64,000 nucleotides of DNA from Pseudoflavonifractor_A sp022772585 (GTDB lineage Bacteria; Bacillota; Clostridia; Oscillospirales; Oscillospiraceae): NCBI RefSeq assembly GCF_052065415.1, contig NZ_JBQHUB010000011.1:1-64000 (forward strand), written 5' to 3'. Numbering within the stretch: position 1 is the stretch's first letter; each line of letters opens with the position of its first letter. The notes under the pieces are model-generated. The model did no database searches, was not told where the DNA came from, and saw only the letters and a program-made list of their open reading frames with translations. Below are positions 58,072 through 64,000 of this stretch, piece after piece. The position numbers and the translations under genes are program-made.

Positions 58072-58623
58072 CTATTCCAGCTTCCGCTTTTTCTCCCACA
58101 CCTGAAGCAGCGCCAGCGCCGCCAGGGCGCTCACCGTGCCGATGAGGGCCCCGGTCAGCACGTCGCTGGGATAGTGGACTCCCACGTAGAGCCGGGAAAA
58201 GCCCATCAAAAAAGCGGCGGCCAGAGCGGCGAGGCGCCAGCCCCTCCGGGACAGGGTACAAAACCAGGCCACGCCGGCGGCAAAGGCGGCGGTGGTATGG
58301 CCCGAAGGGAAAGAATTGGGGTCGCCGGTCTCCACAATGTGGACGAGCCCCTCCACCATCAGCCAGGGCCTGGGCCGCTGCACCAGCTGCTTGAGGATCA
58401 CATTGGTACACAGCGCCCCGATCATCAGTGCCAGCAGCGAGGCCGCTCCCGCCCGCCGGGTCCTCCGGAAGCACAGCAGCCCCAGGGAGAGCACGATCCA
58501 TATCAGCCCCGCGTTGCCCAGGGCGGTATACCAGGTAAAAAACACTGTCAGCAGCGGGCCGCGCACCGTCTCCTGCAGCCAGAGCAGGATGGCGCCGTCC
58601 AGCGCCTGGAGCCAATCGGGCAT
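58072..58623 (-). CDS. PAP2 family phosphatase
   Basis: 183 residues, six helices. Phosphatase motifs KQLVQRPRPW, SFPSGHTTAAFAAGVAW and SRLYVGVHYPSDVLTGALIG (KxxxxxxRP, PSGH, SRxxxxxHxxxD). Probably dephosphorylates undecaprenyl-diphosphate or other lipid phosphates on the outer face. GGGAAG before the ATG. Confidence 0.92.
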   Translation of the reverse strand: MPDWLQALDGAILLWLQETVRGPLLTVFFTWYTALGNAGLIWIVLSLGLLCFRRTRRAGAASLLALMIGALCTNVILKQLVQRPRPWLMVEGLVHIVETGDPNSFPSGHTTAAFAAGVAWFCTLSRRGWRLAALAAAFLMGFSRLYVGVHYPSDVLTGALIGTVSALAALALLQVWEKKRKLE

Positions 58624-58699
58624 TGGGTCACTTCCCTTCTATTCTGTGGAAAATACGGAAGGGCGGGGGATCGTCCCCCGCCCTGTCTCCCGTGATTCT

Positions 58700-59221
58700 T
58701 TACTTGACGTCTTCCCACTTGCAGTCGGTGATCACGCCGTTGTTGAGCTCAAAATGGGTGGTCTTGACGGTGTGGGACTTGCCGATGCGCACCTCCTGGG
58801 TGCCCACCTCGTTCAGATCCCGGTTGGGGACCCTGGCCTCGATGGTAAAGGTCAGGTCCAGCAGATGATCCGCCATGGGCAGCACCAGCGCGCCGGTGGA
58901 GGACTGAATGCTCACGCTGTTGTCATGAGGTGCGGACATGACGCCCACCACATAGCCGGAGAGCATGTTGCCCGAAGCCATCAGCTGGTCGCCGCCATCC
59001 TGCTCCACATACTCACGCAGGTTCTCATAGACCTCCGGATACACGCCGTTGACCTGGACGGTATAGGTGATCTTGGCACTGCTTCCGCTGGCGCCGGGAA
59101 GGGTCCCGTTCTTACCCAGCAGCTTCAGGCCCACCACCGCCACGATAAGCACCAGCAGGATCAGGACGATCAGGTCCACGATATTGATCTTTCCAAACAG
59201 TCTGCCTTTTTCGTCTAACAT
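58700..59221 (-). CDS. DUF4330 family membrane-anchored protein
   Basis: 173 residues. Starts MLDEKGRLFGKINIVDLIVL, the DUF4330 signature, with one helix (IVLILLVLIVAVVGLKLLG), then an extracellular beta-rich domain (ITYTVQVNGVYPEVYENLRE, TFTIEARVPNRDLNEVGTQE). Function unknown; often encoded beside glycosyltransferase/CsaB genes of cell-surface polymer pathways, as here. GGAGG before the ATG. Confidence 0.82.
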   Translation of the reverse strand: MLDEKGRLFGKINIVDLIVLILLVLIVAVVGLKLLGKNGTLPGASGSSAKITYTVQVNGVYPEVYENLREYVEQDGGDQLMASGNMLSGYVVGVMSAPHDNSVSIQSSTGALVLPMADHLLDLTFTIEARVPNRDLNEVGTQEVRIGKSHTVKTTHFELNNGVITDCKWEDVK

Positions 59222-59367
59222 CTTTTGCAGCCTCCGAGGTTGTCAATTGACAGAAATATGGTGTACAATAGACCATGTATCCCGTTCCTGTACAGGCCAC
59301 GGGGTCTTGGATATTGTATCATACTTCCAGCAGCGGAACAAGTCTTTTTTCTTTGGGAGGTCTCCCC

Positions 59368-61599
59368 ATGAAAGTCATTCATCTCATCAGCGGCGGCGAC
59401 AGCGGCGGCGCCAAGACCCACGTCCACAGCCTGCTCCAGAACCTGGCCAGGACCATCGACGTGACCATGGTCTGCTTTATGGACGGTCCCTTCGCCCAGG
59501 AGGCCCGGGAGCTGGGCATTCCCACCGTTATCTTTCCCGGCCGCAACCCGCACTCCACCTGCCGGAGGCTGCGGCAGTTCATCCTGGACGGCGGCTATCA
59601 GATCATCCACTGCCACGGCGCCCGGGGCAACCTGATGGGGGCCCTGCTGCGGCGCTCCACCGGATTGCCCGTGGTGACCACCGTCCACTCGGATTACCGG
59701 CTGGACTATCTGGGCCGCCCTCTGGCCCGGCTGATCTATGGAACCACCAACACCGTGGCCCTGCGTTTGCTGGACTACCGCATCGGCGTGTCGGACGCCA
59801 TGACCGACCTGCTCATCTCCCGGGGCTTTGACCCGGACAGGCTCTTTACCATCTACAACGGCCTGGACTTCTCACCCCGGCCCGTGCCCATGGACCGCGC
59901 CTCCTACCTGCGCTCGGTGGGACTGGAGGCCGACGACTCCTGCGTCATCGCCGGCATCGCCGCCCGGCTCAATCCGGTGAAGGACATCGCTACTCTCATC
60001 CGCGGCTTTGCCAAGGCCCACCAGACCTGCCCCCAGCTCCGCCTGCTCATCGCCGGCGACGGTGAGCAGCGGCAGATGCTGGGCCAGCTGGCCAGGGACC
60101 TGGGGGTGGAGAAGGAGGTCTGCTTCGCCGGCTGGATCTCGGACACTGACAGCTTCTACAACGCACTGGACATCAACACCCTCACCTCCCTGTCCGAGAC
60201 CTTTCCCTACGCCCTGACCGAGGGGGCCCGGGCGGGGCTGCCCACCGTGGCCAGCCGGGTGGGCGGCGTGCCCTATCTCATTGAGGACGGGGTCACCGGC
60301 CTGCTCTTCCCCGCCGGAGACGCCGATGCCCTGGCCAGGCACCTGGTCTCCCTGGCCAGCGACGCCACCCTCCGCAGGCATCTGGGCCAGCGGCTTTACC
60401 AGAAGGCCAACGACGATTTCTCCCTGGAGGCCACCATCCAGCGGCAGCTCTCCATCTACGAGACCATCCTCCGCCGCCAGGAGCGGAAGCACGGCAAACG
60501 GGACGGGGTGCTGGTCTGCGGGGCCTACGGCCGGGGCAATGCCGGCGACGACGCCATTCTGGAGGCCATCGTGGCCGAGCTGCGGCAGCTGGACCCCGAC
60601 CTGCCGGTCTGGGTGCTCTCCCGCAATCCTGAGAGCACCCGGCTCACCTACCGGGTCAATTCCATCTACACCTTCAACTTTCCCCGGTTCCTGCGCCGGA
60701 TGGCCCATACCAGGCTCTACATCAACGGCGGCGGCTCTCTGATGCAGGACGTGACCAGTCACCGCTCCCTGTTCTTCTACCTCTTCACCATTTCAGCGGC
60801 CAAGCGTCTGGGCAACAAGGTGCTCATGTACGGCTGCGGCATCGGCCCCATCCGCTCCCGGGCCAACCGCCTCCGGGCCGCCCGGGTCCTGCAGAAGCGG
60901 GTGGACGCCATCACCCTGCGGGACACCCATTCCCGGGAAGAGCTGCGGGACATGGGGGTCACCGCGCCGGAGATCATCCTCTCCGCCGACCCCACCGTCA
61001 TCCTGCCCGCCGCGCCCGCTCCGGTGGTGGACGGCATTCTGGAGCGGGAGGGGCTGGACCCCCAGGGCCGCTACATCGGCTTCACCCTCCGGCCCTGGCC
61101 CGGCTTCACCCAGGAGAAAGCGGATATCTTTGCCGCGGCCGCCGCCTATGCCTATGAGACCTACGGCCTCACCCCGGTCTTTCTCCCCATCGAAAGCCGG
61201 CTGGACCTGGGCGCCATCCGCCAGGCTACCGCCTCCCTCGCCTGTCCCTTCCACATCGTGGAGAGCACCGGCAGCTCCGCCCACACCATCGGCCTTTTCG
61301 CCCGGATGAAGGTGGTGGTCTCCATGCGCCTCCACGCTCTGGTCTTTGCCGCCAGCCAGGGTGTTCCCCTGGTGGGGGTGGTGTATGACCAGAAGATCAG
61401 CTCCTTCCTCTCCTACATCGGGCAGGACCTGTACACCGACCTCTCCGATCTGACGCTGGAGCGGCTCAAGGGGCAGATCGATGCCGCCTGCGCCCGGATG
61501 GAGGACCGCGTCTTTCTCACCGAGGGGGTGGACCGCCTGCGCCAGGTGGAACACCGCAATTCCGAGACGGCGGCCCGCCTGCTGGGCCTGCCCTCCTGA
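59368..61599 (+). CDS. fusion of GT4 glycosyltransferase and polysaccharide pyruvyl transferase (CsaB)
   Basis: 743 residues. Residues 1-~370 are a GT4 glycosyltransferase (MKVIHLISGGDSGGAKTHVH, VVTTVHSDYRLDYLGRPLAR, LTSLSETFPYALTEGARAGL, VTGLLFPAGDADALARHL). Residues ~380-743 are CsaB (DGVLVCGAYGRGNAGDDAIL, LYINGGGSLMQDVTSHRSLF, YGCGIGPIRSRANRLRA, KVVVSMRLHALVFAASQG). CsaB adds pyruvate ketals to wall polysaccharide so that SLH-domain proteins can bind. GGGAGG before the ATG at 59368. The fusion suggests that the same polymer is glycosylated and pyruvylated. Confidence 0.9.
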   Translation: MKVIHLISGGDSGGAKTHVHSLLQNLARTIDVTMVCFMDGPFAQEARELGIPTVIFPGRNPHSTCRRLRQFILDGGYQIIHCHGARGNLMGALLRRSTGLPVVTTVHSDYRLDYLGRPLARLIYGTTNTVALRLLDYRIGVSDAMTDLLISRGFDPDRLFTIYNGLDFSPRPVPMDRASYLRSVGLEADDSCVIAGIAARLNPVKDIATLIRGFAKAHQTCPQLRLLIAGDGEQRQMLGQLARDLGVEKEVCFAGWISDTDSFYNALDINTLTSLSETFPYALTEGARAGLPTVASRVGGVPYLIEDGVTGLLFPAGDADALARHLVSLASDATLRRHLGQRLYQKANDDFSLEATIQRQLSIYETILRRQERKHGKRDGVLVCGAYGRGNAGDDAILEAIVAELRQLDPDLPVWVLSRNPESTRLTYRVNSIYTFNFPRFLRRMAHTRLYINGGGSLMQDVTSHRSLFFYLFTISAAKRLGNKVLMYGCGIGPIRSRANRLRAARVLQKRVDAITLRDTHSREELRDMGVTAPEIILSADPTVILPAAPAPVVDGILEREGLDPQGRYIGFTLRPWPGFTQEKADIFAAAAAYAYETYGLTPVFLPIESRLDLGAIRQATASLACPFHIVESTGSSAHTIGLFARMKVVVSMRLHALVFAASQGVPLVGVVYDQKISSFLSYIGQDLYTDLSDLTLERLKGQIDAACARMEDRVFLTEGVDRLRQVEHRNSETAARLLGLPS

Positions 61600-61634
61600 C
61601 CGCCGCCCCATCTCTGCCTCCGGAGGTCCTTTGA

Positions 61635-62720
61635 TTGAAACAGCTCCTTTGTATTTCCGACACCCCCTGGGCCGCCGTCCCCACCCGGACCCAACAGCTC
61701 ATGGCCCGGCTCAGGGACGTTCAGATCCTCTATTTCGCGCCCCCCGCCCGCCGCGGGGACGACAGCTACAAAAAACCGGGCCGCCGGGTCCGCCCCGGCC
61801 TGATGGTCTACACCCTCCCTCCGGTGCTGGAGGCGGAGGAGCACAACCGTCTCCTCTTCCAGTCCAACCAGCGCAGGCTGTGCCGGTTCATCTGCCGGGC
61901 CATGGAGCTCCACGGCTTCCGGGAGCCTATCCTCTGGTGCTCCACCCCCCGGGCCGTCCACTTTCTGGACCGGGTGCCCTGCCGGGGGATCGTCTACGAC
62001 TGTGCCCGGGACTGGTCCCACCTCCCCGACCGTTGGGAGAGCGACCTGACTCTGGCCGCCGACGTGGCCTTTGCCGCCTCGCCGGAGCTGGCCGACCACC
62101 TCTCCCCCTGCAGCGACAATGTGGCCCTGCTGCCCAACGGCGCCAACTACTCCATGTTCAGCCGCACGGATCTGGAGATCCCACTGGAACTGGCAGGACT
62201 GGACGCACCGGTGCTGGGCTACTCCGGCACCCTCTGGCGGGACCTGGATCTGTCGCCCCTCCTCCGTGCCGCCCGGGAGCATCCTGACGCCGTTTTCCTT
62301 CTGGTGGGCCGGCGGGAACACAATCCCCTCCTCCACCGGCTGGAAGAACTGCCCAACGTCCGCTTTCTGGGAGAAAAACGCCTGATAGAACTGCCCGAGT
62401 ATCTGGGCCGGTTCGACGTGTGCCTCAGCCTGCTCCGCAGCCAGAGCCCGGATAACGACGTGCTCCCGCCCCGGATCTTTGAATACCTGTCCACCGGCAA
62501 GCCCATCGTATCCATGCTTGCCCCCGGACAGGTGGAGCCCTTCCCCGATGTGATCTACGGCGCCCATTCCCCGGCGGAGTTCTCCCAGCTCTGCGGCAGC
62601 GCCCTGGCCGAGACCGGCTCCTGGGCCCGGGAGCGCCGCCGGACCTATGGGGAGGCCGGCTCCTGGTCCCGCCGGGCCCAGGAGGTGGAACGCATCCTCA
62701 CCACCATCGGCCTTTTCTGA
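61635..62720 (+). CDS. glycosyltransferase (GT4-like)
   Basis: 361 residues. TTG start with GGAGG 8 bases upstream. MKQLLCISDTPWAAVPTRTQ at the N terminus, GIVYDCARDWSHLPDRWESD, VALLPNGANYSMFSR, GYSGTLWRDLDLSPLLRAA, DVLPPRIFEYLSTGKPIVSM: a GT-B fold with the C-terminal donor site. Resembles TuaH-type cell-wall glycosyltransferases. 35 bases after the CsaB fusion gene, so in the same operon. Confidence 0.85.
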   Translation: MKQLLCISDTPWAAVPTRTQQLMARLRDVQILYFAPPARRGDDSYKKPGRRVRPGLMVYTLPPVLEAEEHNRLLFQSNQRRLCRFICRAMELHGFREPILWCSTPRAVHFLDRVPCRGIVYDCARDWSHLPDRWESDLTLAADVAFAASPELADHLSPCSDNVALLPNGANYSMFSRTDLEIPLELAGLDAPVLGYSGTLWRDLDLSPLLRAAREHPDAVFLLVGRREHNPLLHRLEELPNVRFLGEKRLIELPEYLGRFDVCLSLLRSQSPDNDVLPPRIFEYLSTGKPIVSMLAPGQVEPFPDVIYGAHSPAEFSQLCGSALAETGSWARERRRTYGEAGSWSRRAQEVERILTTIGLF

Positions 62721-62775
62721 TATTTCCGGTGCTAATCCCGCCGCCCCCGCCGTACAATACGGCGGGGGTGGTTTT

Positions 62776-63804
62776 TTGTCTCTGTCCATGCCGGCCTTTT
62801 TCCTCGCATTATCGCAATATCCGGCGCTGCTGCTCTTCAGCCTCCTGCTGCTGGCGGTGATCCTGGTCAACGGCTGGACCGACGCGCCCAACGCCATTGC
62901 CACCGCCGTGGCGTCTGGCGCGATCTCCTTCCGGCGGGCCGTGGCCATGGCCGCCCTGTGCAACCTGGCCGGCGTGTCCTGCGCCGCCCTCTGGTGTCCT
63001 GCCGTGGCCATGACCGTGAGCGGCGCCGCCGACTTCGGCCGGAACCCCCACGTGGCCTGCGCCGCCCTGTGCGCCGCACTCTGTGCCGTGGCCCTGTGGG
63101 CTACGGCGGCCTGGTGGTTCGGCATCCCCACCAGTGAGAGCCACGCCCTGCTGGCCGCTCTGGCCGGGGCGGCTCTGGCCCTGCCCGGCGGATGGTCCAA
63201 CCTCCGTGCCGGCCCCTGGGGGAGGGTGCTGCTGGGACTTGCCCTCTCCCTGGCGCTGGGGCAGCGGCTGGGCCGCCGGTGTGCCCGTTTTCTGGACAGC
63301 AATCCCCTGCCCTCCGCCGCTCTCCGTGCCGGACAAATAGGCTCCGCCGCCGCCATGGCCTTTCTCCACGGGGCCCAGGACGGGCAGAAATTCCTGGGGG
63401 TCTTTCTGCTGGGCTCCGCCCTCTCCCGGGGCCGGTGGGAGCCCGATGTGCTAGACTTCCCCCTCTGGCTCATCCTGCTGTGCGCCATGACCATGGCCCT
63501 TGGCACCCTGCTGGGAGGCCGCCGCATCGTGGAGAAGATCGGCCGGGAGCTGGTCCCCCTCTCCCCCGCCGCCGCTTTCGCTGCCGACCTGGGGGGCGGG
63601 GCGGCCCTGCTGGCCTGCACCCTTCTGGGCCTGCCGGTGAGCACCACCCACACCAAGACCGCCGCCATCCTGGGGGCGGGCACCGCCCTGGGCGGCCGGG
63701 CCAGCCGCTCCGCCGCACGCTCCATCCTGCTAACCTGGCTCTTCACCTTCCCCGGCTGCGGCGCCCTGTGCTTTGTGCTGGTGCGGATGTGGCTGCTGCG
63801 CTGA
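62776..63804 (+). CDS. PiT family inorganic phosphate transporter
   Basis: 342 residues, about ten helices. Family repeats VNGWTDAPNAIATAVASGAI (N half) and LLGLPVSTTHTKTAAILGAG (C half), with FGIPTSESHALLAALAG and FLHGAQDGQKFLGVFLL. Imports phosphate with H+ or Na+. I chose the TTG at 62776 with GGGGGTGG upstream; an ATG at 62788 is possible. No phoU-like (DUF47) partner adjoins. Confidence 0.85.
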   Translation: MSLSMPAFFLALSQYPALLLFSLLLLAVILVNGWTDAPNAIATAVASGAISFRRAVAMAALCNLAGVSCAALWCPAVAMTVSGAADFGRNPHVACAALCAALCAVALWATAAWWFGIPTSESHALLAALAGAALALPGGWSNLRAGPWGRVLLGLALSLALGQRLGRRCARFLDSNPLPSAALRAGQIGSAAAMAFLHGAQDGQKFLGVFLLGSALSRGRWEPDVLDFPLWLILLCAMTMALGTLLGGRRIVEKIGRELVPLSPAAAFAADLGGGAALLACTLLGLPVSTTHTKTAAILGAGTALGGRASRSAARSILLTWLFTFPGCGALCFVLVRMWLLR

Positions 63805-63870
63805 TAAGGGGCTTTCTCTTGCATCCCGGCCCTCCCTGTGCTATCATGGCCGGGAAAGTGAGTGATCACC

Positions 63871-64000
63871 ATGCGCTATGAAGCCGCCATTTTTGATCTG
63901 GACGGCACCCTGCTCAACACCCTGGACGACCTGGCCGACAGCGTCAACCATGCCCTTGCCGCCTGCGGCTATCCCGCCCGCTCCCGGGAAGAGGTACGGC
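63871..64000 (+). CDS. HAD family phosphatase (phosphoglycolate phosphatase-like), 5' part
   Basis: Runs off the right edge; the first 43 codons are visible: MRYEAAIFDLDGTLLNTLDD, then LADSVNHALAACGYPARSRE. The DxDGT catalytic motif and the following cap sequence match Gph-type phosphatases. 66 bases after the PiT gene. Confidence 0.85.
   Translation, partial: MRYEAAIFDLDGTLLNTLDDLADSVNHALAACGYPARSREEVR

Overview
The window looks like a chromosome segment of a GC-rich, Gram-positive anaerobe of the Clostridia, most likely the Oscillospiraceae. The taxonomic guess is inference. It rests on strong GGAGG-type ribosome sites, frequent TTG/GTG starts, lipobox proteins without outer-membrane genes, a YtvI-like sporulation membrane protein, a 2x[4Fe-4S] ferredoxin, ClpC with a UVR motif, and Firmicutes-type mobile-element genes. 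No rRNA, CRISPR array or intact insertion sequence was seen.

Layout. 0-4.3 kb: a forward amino-acid gene set (ornithine cyclodeaminase family, MalY/PatB aminotransferase, EamA exporter) followed by an FCD-type regulator. 4.6-10.9 kb: a reverse operon (AbgA-like M20 hydrolase, AbgT transporter, threonine aldolase, threonine-synthase-like enzyme) facing a divergent LysR regulator; their promoters overlap. 11.2-20.6 kb: a reverse cluster with a C69 peptidase, a DUF6305-like lipoprotein, a DctM-like permease, a 57-aa membrane protein, a membrane-anchored aspartoacylase-like hydrolase, PgsB, PgsC, a PgsW-like protein and a PrsA-like foldase. It resembles a poly-gamma-glutamate locus without pgsA. 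20.6-22.0 kb: gene-poor, AT-richer DNA with a 28-bp perfect palindrome, next to a feoB that is cut off after its first half. 23.4-26.6 kb: feoA, a DtxR/MntR regulator, an NlpC/P60 protein and a secreted beta-helix-type lipoprotein.

26.7-35.8 kb: a five-tRNA operon (Gly, Arg, His, Gln, Lys). An 8.5-kb integrated element sits in the 3' end of tRNA-Lys, bounded by a 48-bp direct repeat. It has an integrase next to the right repeat, a CI-like repressor with operators, an excisionase-like protein, small zinc-ribbon proteins, an ImmA/IrrE peptidase, a nuclease, a sigma-like factor, and a scaffolding protein plus major capsid protein. It has no recognisable portal, terminase, tail or lysis genes. 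It therefore looks like a phage satellite or a strongly reduced prophage. Its capsid operon is preceded by a good promoter and an attenuator-like leader, and two small RNA-like units lie between repressor and integrase. This element and the pgs cluster are the best candidates for something undescribed.

35.8-36.1 kb: tandem ~165-bp modules with different stems but conserved loops. 36.2-40.2 kb: an HcnABC-type flavin/iron-sulfur dehydrogenase operon whose GntR regulator gene is at its distal end; a palindrome overlaps the predicted start of transcription. 40.5-52.6 kb: a membrane-bound HTH protein, an amidohydrolase, a His-rich protein, BrnQ, a ferredoxin, an orphan clpC, malQ, and a pheB-hom-lysC aspartate-pathway operon. 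52.7-64 kb: a YtvI-like protein, a TVP38 protein, a 28-codon transcription unit, a MATE exporter, an M20 hydrolase, a PAP2 phosphatase, a DUF4330 protein, a glycosyltransferase/CsaB fusion, a second glycosyltransferase, a PiT phosphate transporter, and the start of a HAD phosphatase at the right edge.
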